A DNA stretch of 33,949 nucleotides. It comes from an uncultured Lachnospiraceae bacterium. GTDB taxonomy: Bacteria; Bacillota; Clostridia; Lachnospirales; Lachnospiraceae. The position numbers and the translations under genes were made by a program. Position 1 is the stretch's first letter; the number at the start of each line of letters is the position of its first letter. Shown here piece after piece: positions 16,974-24,993 of the stretch. The stretch is from the NCBI GenBank assembly GCA_948794795.1, contig CAQGLR010000041.1, forward strand, positions 1 through 33,949. The letters are read 5' to 3'. Under the pieces are notes generated by a model. That model saw only the letters and a program-made list of their open reading frames with translations. It was not told the DNA's origin and ran no database searches.

Positions 16974-18185
16974 ATGAGAAAATTTAAAATATTTACAATT
17001 ATCTGTTTTTTATTTATCCTTTTATTTTTCCCTGTTATGTCGGGTGTAATGCCTGGCAGGGAATTTTCAGATATGGAAAACAGGAAACTGGCACAAAAAC
17101 CTTTATTTTCGGTAAAGTCTTTTTTAGATGGCAAATACCAGGATAGTTATGGGAAGTGGCTAAATGACCAGTTCCCATGGCGTGACGGGTGGTCTTTAAT
17201 TGCAGCAAATTTACAGGCATTATATGGAAAGAAAGATATTAACGGTGTTTATATTGGCAAAGACGGATATCTTCTGGAGAAATACAATGAAAAGGAATTT
17301 GACACAGAACAAATAGAAGAAAATATAAAATATCTTTCGGATTTTCTGGATTATTCAGTAAAAAATTATGGTAAAGACAATGTGTATTGCATAATGCTTC
17401 CGTCAAAAACAGAAATACTGGATAAAAAAATGCCAGCATTTGCAGAAACCACAGGTATAAAAGAAACATTAAAAACTATAAAAACATTAAAAAACAAACT
17501 GGAAGAACCAGACATTTTAACTGATGCCAGGGATATATTAAAAGACCATAAGGAAGAATACATTTATTACCGTACTGACCACCACTGGACTACCCTTGGT
17601 GCATACTATATATGGGCAGAATTTGCCAGAAAAGCCGGGTTTGCTGTAAAAGAACCAGGATATTATAAGCGGGAAATAGTATTTGACAAATTTTATGGCA
17701 CTACATATAACAAAGCACATATAAATGTAAACCCTGACAATGTGGAACTTTTCCATAGTCCTGGTGAAGAAAGGGTACAAATAAATATGGACAATGGGAA
17801 AAACCTGGCAGCTTCAATGTATTTTCCAGAAGAAGCCAAAAAGGGCTTTAACAAATATGAAATATTTTTTTCTGGAAATACATTTAAAATTGAAATATCA
17901 ACAAGCACAGATACAGGTAAAACCCTTTTGCTAATTAAAGATTCATTTGCCAACTGCTTTGTACCATTTTTAACAAAAGATTACAGCAAAATTATAATGA
18001 TTGATTACCGGTATGGCAAAACTCCTGTAAAAGATATTATAACACAGTATAAAAATATAACAGATATAATGGTAATGTTTAATACAGAAAAATTTATGCA
18101 GAATACAAAATTAAGAAATCTGGCCAGTACAGGAAATGGTGGAACAAGTATGAAAAAGTTTAATTTGGAAGATTTTTTGGAATAA
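16974..18185 (+). CDS. DHHW-family (AlgX/AlgJ-like) acetylation protein
   Basis: A 403-residue exported protein with a signal anchor at residues 5-25, followed by the family's N-terminal block EFSDMENRKLAQKP and WLNDQFPWRDGW. The signature Asp-His-His-Trp is TDHHWT (residues 202-205). The likely catalytic serine is Ser324 in LLIKDSFANCFVPFL, and YIGKDGYLLE and MVMFNTEKF are also typical. Relatives of AlgJ/AlgX are SGNH-like enzymes that receive acetyl groups from an MBOAT partner and attach them to polysaccharide outside the membrane. The gene directly follows the MBOAT gene, supporting a working pair. The ATG at 16974 is preceded by AGGGGA at 6 bases, better than the upstream ATG at 16941. 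Confidence 0.9.
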   Translation: MRKFKIFTIICFLFILLFFPVMSGVMPGREFSDMENRKLAQKPLFSVKSFLDGKYQDSYGKWLNDQFPWRDGWSLIAANLQALYGKKDINGVYIGKDGYLLEKYNEKEFDTEQIEENIKYLSDFLDYSVKNYGKDNVYCIMLPSKTEILDKKMPAFAETTGIKETLKTIKTLKNKLEEPDILTDARDILKDHKEEYIYYRTDHHWTTLGAYYIWAEFARKAGFAVKEPGYYKREIVFDKFYGTTYNKAHINVNPDNVELFHSPGEERVQINMDNGKNLAASMYFPEEAKKGFNKYEIFFSGNTFKIEISTSTDTGKTLLLIKDSFANCFVPFLTKDYSKIIMIDYRYGKTPVKDIITQYKNITDIMVMFNTEKFMQNTKLRNLASTGNGGTSMKKFNLEDFLE

Positions 18186-18211
18186 TGGAAATTAAAACCT
18201 GATAATAAGTA

Positions 18212-18223
18212 AAAGGAGGTGAT
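18212..18223 (+). other. Perfect Shine-Dalgarno sequence without a gene
   Basis: AAAGGAGGTGAT is a 12-base perfect complement to the expected 16S rRNA 3' end. No ATG, GTG or TTG with a usable frame follows at normal distance; the next ATG is more than 25 bases on and opens no gene. It lies between the DHHW gene and the next secreted protein. It may mark a lost gene start or a ribosome-standby or mRNA-stabilising site. Confidence 0.4.
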
Positions 18224-18293
18224 AACAAACAATAACATTTAGTATATATGCAACAGTAGATTACAAGATATATTTTAGAAAGGAAAAGTAAAA

Positions 18294-18881
18294 ATGAAAC
18301 AAAATAATATTAACAAGAAAAGAAACAGGTTTATTAAAAGAATAATGGCAACAGTTTTATGCGCAGCCATACTTGCCTCTGTATTGCCACAGACAAACGC
18401 AATGGCAAAATCAGGGAAACTTAAAATGACATATAACAGCAATACTGTTGTACTTAACAGTTTAGACATAAACTCAGATGAGAAAGAACCAAGATTGTTT
18501 TTTGCAAAGTACAAAACTATTAAAAAAGCATTTGGAAAGCCAGAATTTATTTCTCCAGATGGAATAGGGGGTTCTGGTAATAAAGATTTTTACCAATATA
18601 AAGAAAAAGGATTTTTGTTTAGTTTTTATGTAGAGAAAGGAACCTCTTTTATCCAGGGACTGGATATTAAAATTACATCTGGCAAATCTGCTTTAAATGG
18701 AATAAAAATTGGTATGTCATTTAAAAACGTCCAGAAAAAACTTGAAAAGGAATATGGCAAATTCTATGTAAAAGCATCAAAAAACAAAGGAAAAATTGAA
18801 TTATCATATTTGGAATATATGCCAATACAGTATAAATTTGAGGATGGCAAAGTAAGTAAAATGAAATTTTTCTGCTCATAA
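18294..18881 (+). CDS. Secreted protein of unknown function, 195 aa
   Basis: The N-terminus has a basic region (KKRNRFIKR), a hydrophobic core (IMATVLCAAILASVL) and a probable signal peptidase site after NAMA, giving a mature protein of about 155 residues. The mature part has two similar halves. The first contains AKYKTIKKAFGKPEFISPDG and the second IGMSFKNVQKKLEKEYGKF. Each pairs a 'threshold' helix with a following strand, an arrangement reminiscent of BamE/SmpA or beta-lactamase-inhibitor folds. That resemblance is weak and I assign no function. The ATG follows AAAGGA. A 7-base hairpin follows the gene at 18919-18941. Confidence 0.6.
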   Translation: MKQNNINKKRNRFIKRIMATVLCAAILASVLPQTNAMAKSGKLKMTYNSNTVVLNSLDINSDEKEPRLFFAKYKTIKKAFGKPEFISPDGIGGSGNKDFYQYKEKGFLFSFYVEKGTSFIQGLDIKITSGKSALNGIKIGMSFKNVQKKLEKEYGKFYVKASKNKGKIELSYLEYMPIQYKFEDGKVSKMKFFCS

Positions 18882-18918
18882 TACATATTTTATTACTAAT
18901 TTTACAATAAGGCAAGCC

Positions 18919-18941
18919 AAGCGGATATCCGCAATCCGCTT
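18919..18941 (+). terminator. Hairpin after the 195-aa gene
   Basis: AAGCGGA and TCCGCTT pair over 7 bases around a 9-base loop. The alternative palindrome GCGGATATCCGC sits inside. No U-tract follows, so it may be an RNA-stability hairpin rather than a terminator. Confidence 0.4.
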
Positions 18942-18993
18942 CACTACTTGATGAGGTTAAATGGCTAGATAAGACACAGTAAAGGGGATTTTT

Positions 18994-20850
18994 ATGAAAA
19001 CAAAAAAATTATTATCAACGTTACTGCTGGCAGTATGTATGCAGTGTGTTATATTCCTGCTCCCACAAAAGGCATATGCGGCTGATATAACACCAGTAAC
19101 GCCAAATGAAACTTTTTATGGTACATTGGAAACAAGTGATACACAACATTATTATTCATTTAAAGTTGATAAAACAGGATATTTTAATGTTGAATTTTCA
19201 CCTGTAGATTTTGCAGCAGATGTAAAACATGGATGGACAATAGAATTATGTTATGCAGATACAGGAAATAGTTTTTATGAAGAAGATACTATGACAAGTA
19301 CTACATTGCCAGTATTTAACTTTAAACAAGGGACAGAGGTATATATTGCTGTTTCAGCAAAAAGCAACTGGTCTGATGAACATGCGCCAACCGGACATAT
19401 GTATACTATTAATGTAAAAACTGTTGAAGATGAAAGCTGGGAACAGGAAGGCAATAATACTTCCAAAGATGCCACATTAATTAATTCAGATGAAACATGG
19501 CATGGCAATCTGTATTGCAAGGAAGATATAGACTATTATGAATATACAATAAAACATAATGGGTATTTTAATGTTAACTTTTCATTAAAAGATATTACGG
19601 CAGATGTAAAATATGGATGGGTAATAGATTTATGCTATGGAGATACAGCAGAAAGTTTTTATTCAACAGAAGTTAAAACAAATACTACGCTGCCAGTATT
19701 TAACTTTAAAAAAGGGACAAAACTATATATCACCATATCAGCAAAAGGTAACTGGTCAGATGAACATGTTCCATTATGCCAGGAATATATACTTGATATA
19801 GAGGCATCAGAGAATAAAAGCTGGGAGCAGGAAAGTAACAACGTTTCTGCAGATGCTACATTAATTTCTGCAGGCAAACAATATTCAGGTAATTTATATT
19901 ACAGGGAAGATGTAGATTATTATAAATATACAGTAGGAAATAATGGGTATTTTAATATTAAATTTTCACCAGAAGACATTACAGCAGATGTAAAATATGG
20001 CTGGAGAATAGACCTGTATAATGGAGATACAGGAAGTATTATTTATTCAGCAAATATTAAAACAAATACAACACTTCCTGATTTTAACCTAAAAAAAGGA
20101 ATGAAATTATATATTGCTATATCAGCGGAAGAAAACGGGGATGATATACATGTTCCATTGCGGCAGAAATATTCTATTAATATAAAAGCCACAGATGCAC
20201 CAGACTGGGAGCAGGAAACACTAATAAATGGGGCTGGGGCATGGAGTGTTAGAAATAAAGATTCAACTTCAATAGCATTAGGAAAGAAATATTATGGCAA
20301 TATGTGCACAGAGGATGATAATGACCTTTTTAAATTCAGTTTAAATAAAACAGGGTATGCAATTATAAAATTTGACCCAGATGATGTTGAGGATAATCTT
20401 GGTAGTGGTTACAGGGTAAACATTCTCACAAAATCAGGAAAAATTGCATCAGAAAATGATGTTAAATCTGTTACAGATATAAAAACTTATCTGAAAAAAG
20501 GTACATATTATATTGAAGTAACCAGAAATTATAATTGCCCATTATTAAAAAAATATATTGTATCTGTTACAAACAGAGCAGAAGTGCCTTCCAAGGTTCC
20601 AGCCTTAAAGAAAAAAGGAACAGATTTATCATGGAAAAAGGCCAAAAAAGCAGATGGTTATGAAATAGTTTACTCAAAAAAAAGTAATTTCAAAAAAGCA
20701 CAGAAAGTAACAACAGATACAAATTCATACAGGCTTTATGGGCTGGAACAGAAAAAAACATATTATGTAAAAATGCGTTCATATAAAAATACAGGTGATG
20801 GTTTAAAAGTATATAGCGCATGGAGTAATATAATTAAGGTAAGGATATAA
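18994..20850 (+). CDS. Secreted protein with four PPC-like beta repeats and an FN3 domain
   Basis: A 618-residue exported protein with a signal peptide cleaved after KAYA (residues about 1-29). Residues 30-530 hold four repeats of about 125 residues. Three are close copies, each with GNLY or GTLE, then DIDYYEYT, GYFNV-FS, ADVKYGWVIDLC, TTLPVFNFKKG and KLYITISA, separated by SWEQE-NN. The fourth is diverged. The pattern resembles pre-peptidase C-terminal (PPC) beta-sandwich domains. The last 90 residues are an FN3 domain (LSWKKAKKADGYEIVYSKKS, YRLYGLEQKKTYYVKMRSY) like those in the SGNH proteins. There is no catalytic domain and no wall anchor. It is probably a matrix or glycan-binding protein. 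AAAGGGGA lies 5 bases before the ATG. Confidence 0.75.
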   Translation: MKTKKLLSTLLLAVCMQCVIFLLPQKAYAADITPVTPNETFYGTLETSDTQHYYSFKVDKTGYFNVEFSPVDFAADVKHGWTIELCYADTGNSFYEEDTMTSTTLPVFNFKQGTEVYIAVSAKSNWSDEHAPTGHMYTINVKTVEDESWEQEGNNTSKDATLINSDETWHGNLYCKEDIDYYEYTIKHNGYFNVNFSLKDITADVKYGWVIDLCYGDTAESFYSTEVKTNTTLPVFNFKKGTKLYITISAKGNWSDEHVPLCQEYILDIEASENKSWEQESNNVSADATLISAGKQYSGNLYYREDVDYYKYTVGNNGYFNIKFSPEDITADVKYGWRIDLYNGDTGSIIYSANIKTNTTLPDFNLKKGMKLYIAISAEENGDDIHVPLRQKYSINIKATDAPDWEQETLINGAGAWSVRNKDSTSIALGKKYYGNMCTEDDNDLFKFSLNKTGYAIIKFDPDDVEDNLGSGYRVNILTKSGKIASENDVKSVTDIKTYLKKGTYYIEVTRNYNCPLLKKYIVSVTNRAEVPSKVPALKKKGTDLSWKKAKKADGYEIVYSKKSNFKKAQKVTTDTNSYRLYGLEQKKTYYVKMRSYKNTGDGLKVYSAWSNIIKVRI

Positions 20851-20934
20851 TTAAACAAATGTTTGTCCAGGTAAATATGCCCTGGCATATTAACTAGAAA
20901 TAGTTTATATTTACTTTGCATAAGGAGGATTAAA

Positions 20935-21684
20935 ATGAACAAAATTAATACTACTAAAAAATATATCAAAATAATGTTTTCTGTTATAATATCATTTATC
21001 CTGGCATTAACAGCTATAATTCCAGAATACCAGATACAGGCAAAAGAAAAGGTAAAATTGGAGAAAGAGTATTTTTTTTATGTATACCCTAAACTGCCGT
21101 CTTCATCAAATGACCGCGACAGGACTATAGAATTTAATAATGCAGGGAATAAGTCTGTTACTGCAGCAGAATCTTCTGATGAAGAAGTATTTACTATTGA
21201 TGAAGAACAGACAATAGGCAGTACTTATCATATAAGCATTGAAATTGCCAAGGTAAAAAAAGAATCAGAAGCAGAGCTGTCTTTTACAATAGGTGGCAAA
21301 GAGTATACAACCAGAATTATAGTAAAACCATATGTAAATCCATGTAAAACATTTAAGGTAGGAAACAGGGATTTTAAAAGTAAGTTTGACAAAACTTACC
21401 AATACAATTTAACAAGACAGAAGAAAGTTATAAGTGGGAAAGCAGTTATAAAGGCAAAGAAAGGCTGGAAACTAAAAAGAATAGAATTAAATGAGGGATT
21501 CAGTTCTGGTAAAATTGTAAAAATTAAAAATGGAAAAAATGTAGTTTTAAATCCAGCAGCATTTGATAATGTTGGAGGAAGCTTCAGGGCGATTTTTAAA
21601 AATAAGAAATCAACAGAAGAAATATGGTTAGATTTATGGTATAATAATTCAAAGGAAAAAGGAGGAAACCAGAGGTATGATTGA
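20935..21684 (+). CDS. Secreted beta-rich protein of unknown function, 249 aa
   Basis: A signal peptide is visible (residues 8-34, IMFSVIISFILALTAIIPEY) with probable cleavage near IQAK. The mature part has an Ig-like strand pattern: RTIEFNNAGNKSVTAAESSD, FTIGGKEYTTRIIVKPYVNP, then KKVISGKAVIKAKKGWKLKRIEL and an acidic-aromatic end (STEEIWLDLWYNN). No motif of a known enzyme is present. AAGGAGG sits 6 bases upstream of the ATG, an excellent ribosome site. It is the last gene of the secreted block before the insertion sequence. Confidence 0.65.
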   Translation: MNKINTTKKYIKIMFSVIISFILALTAIIPEYQIQAKEKVKLEKEYFFYVYPKLPSSSNDRDRTIEFNNAGNKSVTAAESSDEEVFTIDEEQTIGSTYHISIEIAKVKKESEAELSFTIGGKEYTTRIIVKPYVNPCKTFKVGNRDFKSKFDKTYQYNLTRQKKVISGKAVIKAKKGWKLKRIELNEGFSSGKIVKIKNGKNVVLNPAAFDNVGGSFRAIFKNKKSTEEIWLDLWYNNSKEKGGNQRYD

Positions 21685-21729
21685 TTTTTAAGACTGGGTT
21701 ATAAAAAAATATAAAAAGGATAAATAAAT

Positions 21730-21759
21730 GGGAGGCAGCAGGTTATAAACTGCCCTCCC
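21730..21759 (+). terminator. G+C-rich hairpin at the edge of the secreted-gene block
   Basis: GGGAGGCAG pairs with CTGCC-CTCCC (one bulged C) around an 11-base loop. It is followed by further C residues, making a run of eight C at 21757-21764, rather than by T. It may end the upstream transcript or belong to the junction with the integrated element. Confidence 0.45.
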
Positions 21760-21765
21760 CCCCCT

Positions 21766-21771
21766 CTGTTC
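21766..21771. repeat. Candidate target-site duplication, left copy (CTGTTC)
   Basis: The same six bases abut the right end of the insertion sequence at 23681-23686. Six bases could recur by chance, but both copies lie exactly beside the matching terminal repeats. Confidence 0.55.
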
Positions 21772-21909
21772 GGTAGTGTCAAGTCCTACCTGATTTTTTG
21801 TTACTAAAACCTTGATTTATGGGAGATTGCAAATAAAAAGAGCATTGACCTCCCTTTTATGGTATAATGTTTATCGCCTAACAAACATCCTCGAAAGGAG
21901 CCAACGCTC

Positions 21910-23394
21910 ATGAACATTATACTCTACTTACTACAACTTATTCAATGCCAACATAATCTTATTTGCTGGTTTATTCATTTTATTTGTAAATATATTCCTC
22001 TCAAACAATGGGCTTTTGATGATTCCCATTCTCCTAAGTATCAAAAATTTAAGATTGACCAGCTTCCAAAAATTATCTCTTTCAAACAAGAATGGAACTT
22101 TAAGGATCTTATCTGCTATTATGACCAACGCTACCATAAGACTATCAAACCTGTTTTCCGCCGTGCCCCATGCGATATTCCTAAACATTGTACCTGCCCT
22201 GCCTGCGATGCTCCTGTTGACTATCTCATGTGGAACGATGGTAAAAAGAAAAGCCAGATTCTTTGTAAAGTCTGCCAGACTCGTTTTTCACCAACCAAAG
22301 ATAATCGTTTCTCTAAAACGACTGTCCTTCGCTGTCCTCATTGCAACCACAACCTCGTCCACAAAAAGGATCGCAAACACTTTATTATTCACAAATGTGT
22401 TAATCCAAAATGCCCTTACTATCTTCATAATCTCAAGAAGGTTGATAAGAAACACTTGGATGAAGACTACGGAAAAAACAATTATAAGCTGCATTATATC
22501 TACCGTGAATTCACGATAGATTTCTTTCAGTTAGACTTAAACTTTCTTCCCAAAAATGTATCCTCTCTCAAGTTCAGTAAGCACAATTCAAACACTATGG
22601 CATTGTGCCTTACTTTGCGTGTAAATCTTGGACTTTCACTTAGAAAAACCAAGCAGGCTTTAAAAGATTTATACAACATCGACATCTCTCATCAAAGCAT
22701 TGCTAATTACTGCAAGTCAGCTGCCATGTGTATTAAGCCGTTTGTTGATAACTACGATTACATAACTGTAAAGGCATCCACTGGCAAAGTGTTCACTGCC
22801 GATGAAACCTATATCAAAATCAGAGGCATCAAAGCCTACATCTGGTTCATTATGGATGCCGCCAGTCGTTCCATCATTGGTTATCAGGTGTCTGATAACC
22901 GCGGTGTTGGGCCTTGTATTCTCGCTATGCGTATGGCTTTTAAACATCTTAAAGAACTGCCCAAAAATTTTAAATTTATTGCTGATGGATACAGTGCCTA
23001 TCCATTGGCTGCCCAACAGTTTTTCCACAAGTATGGCAATAAGTTTAAGTTCGAGATTACTCAGGTAATTGGACTTACCAATGACGATGAAGTATCAAAA
23101 GAATTCAGACCTTACAAACAGATGATTGAGCGGCTGAATCGAACCTACAAAGCTTCCTACAGACCAACCAACGGATTTGATAACATTGACGGCGCCAACT
23201 ACGACCTGGCTCTTTGGGTTGCTTACTACAACTTCCTACGTCCTCACAAGCACAATAACTTCAAAGTCCTTAATGAAGTTGAGGTTTTAGAAGGCGCTGG
23301 AAATATGCCTGGAAAATGGCAGCTTCTAATTTTACTTGGTCAGCAAACAATCTTGAACATACAGCAGCACGGCGAAGCCGCTAACTGTTCTTAG
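21910..23394 (+). CDS. DDE transposase with N-terminal zinc ribbons
   Basis: The 494-residue protein has an N-terminal region with four Cys pairs at residues about 94-180 (CTCPAC, CKVC, CPHC, then CVNPKC), typical of one or two DNA-binding zinc ribbons. A helix-turn-helix-like stretch follows (GLSLRKTKQALKDLYNIDIS, HQSIANYCK). The catalytic core is rve/IS240-like: Asp298 in FTADETYIKI, Asp359 in FIADGYSAYP and Glu407 in QMIERLNRTYKASYRP. The DDE triad is therefore intact, with spacings of 60 and 47 residues. It ends with TAG and is complete, so the element may still move. The start follows GAAAGGAGCC by about 8 bases. Confidence 0.9.
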   Translation: MNIILYLLQLIQCQHNLICWFIHFICKYIPLKQWAFDDSHSPKYQKFKIDQLPKIISFKQEWNFKDLICYYDQRYHKTIKPVFRRAPCDIPKHCTCPACDAPVDYLMWNDGKKKSQILCKVCQTRFSPTKDNRFSKTTVLRCPHCNHNLVHKKDRKHFIIHKCVNPKCPYYLHNLKKVDKKHLDEDYGKNNYKLHYIYREFTIDFFQLDLNFLPKNVSSLKFSKHNSNTMALCLTLRVNLGLSLRKTKQALKDLYNIDISHQSIANYCKSAAMCIKPFVDNYDYITVKASTGKVFTADETYIKIRGIKAYIWFIMDAASRSIIGYQVSDNRGVGPCILAMRMAFKHLKELPKNFKFIADGYSAYPLAAQQFFHKYGNKFKFEITQVIGLTNDDEVSKEFRPYKQMIERLNRTYKASYRPTNGFDNIDGANYDLALWVAYYNFLRPHKHNNFKVLNEVEVLEGAGNMPGKWQLLILLGQQTILNIQQHGEAANCS

Positions 23395-23424
23395 ATTCTG
23401 AGCCAAAGGTCAATAACCCAGCCA

Positions 23425-23443
23425 TCAGAAGCCCTGCTTCTGA
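23425..23443 (+). terminator. Short stem-loop after the transposase gene
   Basis: TCAGAAGC and GCTTCTGA pair perfectly over 8 bases around a 3-base loop, 31 bases past the stop codon. It probably stabilises or ends the transposase message, although no strong U-tract follows. Confidence 0.5.
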
Positions 23444-23460
23444 CAGAACATTTATGCTCT

Positions 23461-23583
23461 GCCCTTGATGGCACGAAAAAGAACTGCTACACTGCTGTAT
23501 CCGACGGAGAAATTCTAACTGTTCTTGAGTTCTTCGCCGTCGGTGATGAACCTACAGCAGTTCTTTTTCGTGCTGTCAAGGGT
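23461..23583. repeat. Long imperfect hairpin near the right end of the insertion sequence
   Basis: The 28-base arms at 23461-23488 and 23556-23583 are complementary at 25 positions (for example CACGAAAAAGAACTGCT with AGCAGTTCTTTTTCGTG). A second stem lies inside: CCGACGG (23501-23507) with CCGTCGG (23537-23543). No frame crosses it sensibly. If transcribed it would form a long double-stranded RNA rod of about 120 bases. Role unknown. Confidence 0.7.
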
Positions 23584-23658
23584 GGTGGCAAGCTACCACA
23601 ACCTAAAATATCTACAGTTTTCAAGGTTCATCTGAACTTTTTTCTTTACTCAGTTTTT

Positions 23659-24726
23659 TCATAAATCATTTGACACTATCCTGTTCTCCATCTCCAATTT
23701 ATCTGCAAGTTCTCCCTGCTTATTGGGATATAAATGTGAATAAGTATTTAATGTTGTTTCGATTTTCTCATGCCCTAACCGTTCCGCAATCGCTAATGGC
23801 GTAAAACCCATTTCCACAAGCAATGAAGCGTGGGAATGACGAATATCATGCAAGCGTATTCTTTTCACTCCCGAAGCCTTGATACCTCTGATAATCTCAT
23901 GCTCCATATAGGATTTTGTAAAACGGAACATTCTTTCGTCTGCCATAATTCCGTATAAGTGCGAAGTATACTCTTTTAATTCCTCTGTCAGAAACGGCGG
24001 TATCGTTATGATACGCTTGCTCTTTGGCGTTTTGGGCGGTGTGATAATATCCCTGCCCTCTATACGCTGATAAGACTTGTTTACGGAAATGGTGCGCTTC
24101 TCTAAGTCAATATCATTGTAAGTAAGTGCAAGTAATTCTCCAATCCTCATGCCCGTCCAGTAAAGGAGCAGAAACGCCATTTTTGTTTCCGGCTTGTTCT
24201 CCACAGTCACAAGAAACTGCTTAAATTCCTGCTTCGTCCAAAACTCCTTTTCCCCGGCGTGGCTCTTTCCGATACTCCCGGCTTTCCGGCATGGATTGTC
24301 TTTCAAGTCATAGTACCGAACCGCATAATTGAAGATTGCCGACAACTGATTATTGACCGTTTTCAGATACGTTTCCGAATACCCCTTTTTCATCAGCGCA
24401 TTTTGCCACGCCCGAATGTCGGAAGCCTTAATCTCATTCATATTTTTTTTCTTGAAATACGGAATGATTTTCAAGTCAATAATGAATTTCTTTGTACGCA
24501 TGGTGTTTTCACGCAGACGGTGTTCCATATCCTCATAATAGATTTGTACGAAGTTTTCAAAATTGATGTCTAAATTCCTCTGCTGCTGTTGCAGAAAGTC
24601 ACGCTCCCACTGTTCCGCTTCCGCTTTTGTCTTAAATCCCCTCTTGTTCTTCTTGTGGCTTACGCCCTGCCAGTCCTTATAATAGAACTGGCAACGCCAC
24701 ATCTTTCCGTCCCTTGTCGCTGACAT
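23659..24726 (-). CDS. int: Tyrosine site-specific integrase (Tn916-type)
   Basis: The 355-residue integrase of the mobile element. Residues 1-50 are an arm-type DNA-binding domain (QFYYKDWQGVSHKKNKRGFK), 55-140 the SAM-like core-binding domain, and 160-345 the catalytic domain. All catalytic residues are present: Arg194 in TGMRIGELLAL, His293 and Arg296 in LHDIRHSHASLL, His319 in RLGHEKIETTLNTYSHLYP and Tyr329. The insertion sequence adjoins codon 349, so the last five to six residues (IVSNDL) and the TGA come from its terminal repeat. The active site is untouched and activity is plausible. The native C-terminus is unknown. The xis-like gene lies 15 bases upstream. Confidence 0.93.
   Translation of the reverse strand: MSATRDGKMWRCQFYYKDWQGVSHKKNKRGFKTKAEAEQWERDFLQQQQRNLDINFENFVQIYYEDMEHRLRENTMRTKKFIIDLKIIPYFKKKNMNEIKASDIRAWQNALMKKGYSETYLKTVNNQLSAIFNYAVRYYDLKDNPCRKAGSIGKSHAGEKEFWTKQEFKQFLVTVENKPETKMAFLLLYWTGMRIGELLALTYNDIDLEKRTISVNKSYQRIEGRDIITPPKTPKSKRIITIPPFLTEELKEYTSHLYGIMADERMFRFTKSYMEHEIIRGIKASGVKRIRLHDIRHSHASLLVEMGFTPLAIAERLGHEKIETTLNTYSHLYPNKQGELADKLEMENRIVSNDL
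23681..23686. repeat. Candidate target-site duplication, right copy (CTGTTC)
   Basis: Matches 21766-21771 and abuts the right terminal repeat of the insertion sequence. These bases are inside the integrase coding region. Confidence 0.55.
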
Positions 24727-24741
24727 AAAATCTCTCCTTTC

Positions 24742-24936
24742 CTACATGGCTACGGTCAGACCGTAGAATTTTTCTTCAAAGTATTTTGTCGGGACTTTGC
24801 CGCAGATTGTCCGATAGCCCTTTGCTTTCAGTTCCTCATTCAGCCCCCGGATAATCTTGTAGGCATAACCCGTTGATACGCCAAGCATTTCAGCCGCTTC
24901 CTCTGCCGTTACATACATTTTCTTTCCATTCTCCAT
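24742..24936 (-). CDS. xis: Excisionase-like HTH protein, 64 aa
   Basis: A small basic winged-helix protein: MYVTAEEAAEMLGVSTGYAY then KIIRGLNEELKAKGYRTICG. The size and position directly before int match Tn916-type Xis, which binds the element's arms and steers the integrase toward excision. Its promoter (24994-25022) carries operators of the divergent repressor gene, so excision is likely repressed in the resident state. AGGACAGGAC precedes the ATG. The family resemblance is clear at the fold level, while activity is inferred. Confidence 0.8.
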   Translation of the reverse strand: MENGKKMYVTAEEAAEMLGVSTGYAYKIIRGLNEELKAKGYRTICGKVPTKYFEEKFYGLTVAM

Positions 24937-24965
24937 ATAGTCCTGTCCTTTCCTTTTTTATTTTA

Positions 24966-24982
24966 GGTACACATATGTGACC
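24966..24982. promoter_or_regulatory. Repressor operator 1
   Basis: GGTACACATATGTGACC is an almost perfect palindrome (TACACATATGTG core). It lies just downstream of the xis promoter -10, over the expected transcript start region. Confidence 0.65.
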
Positions 24983-24993
24983 TTTGTGTTTTT

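Larger units (their letters stand above)
21772..23680 (+). mobile_element. Insertion sequence with DDE transposase, 1909 bp
   Basis: The left end GGTAGTGTCAAG and the right end, read inward as GATAGTGTCAAA, form imperfect terminal inverted repeats (10 of 12 positions). CTGTTC flanks both ends. One transposase gene fills most of the element. About 290 noncoding bases with strong hairpins follow it. The codon use and base composition are less AT-rich than the surrounding secreted genes, consistent with recent arrival. I cannot place it in an IS family with confidence; the catalytic core is of the IS6/IS240-like DDE type, but the N-terminal zinc-ribbon region is longer than usual. Confidence 0.8.
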
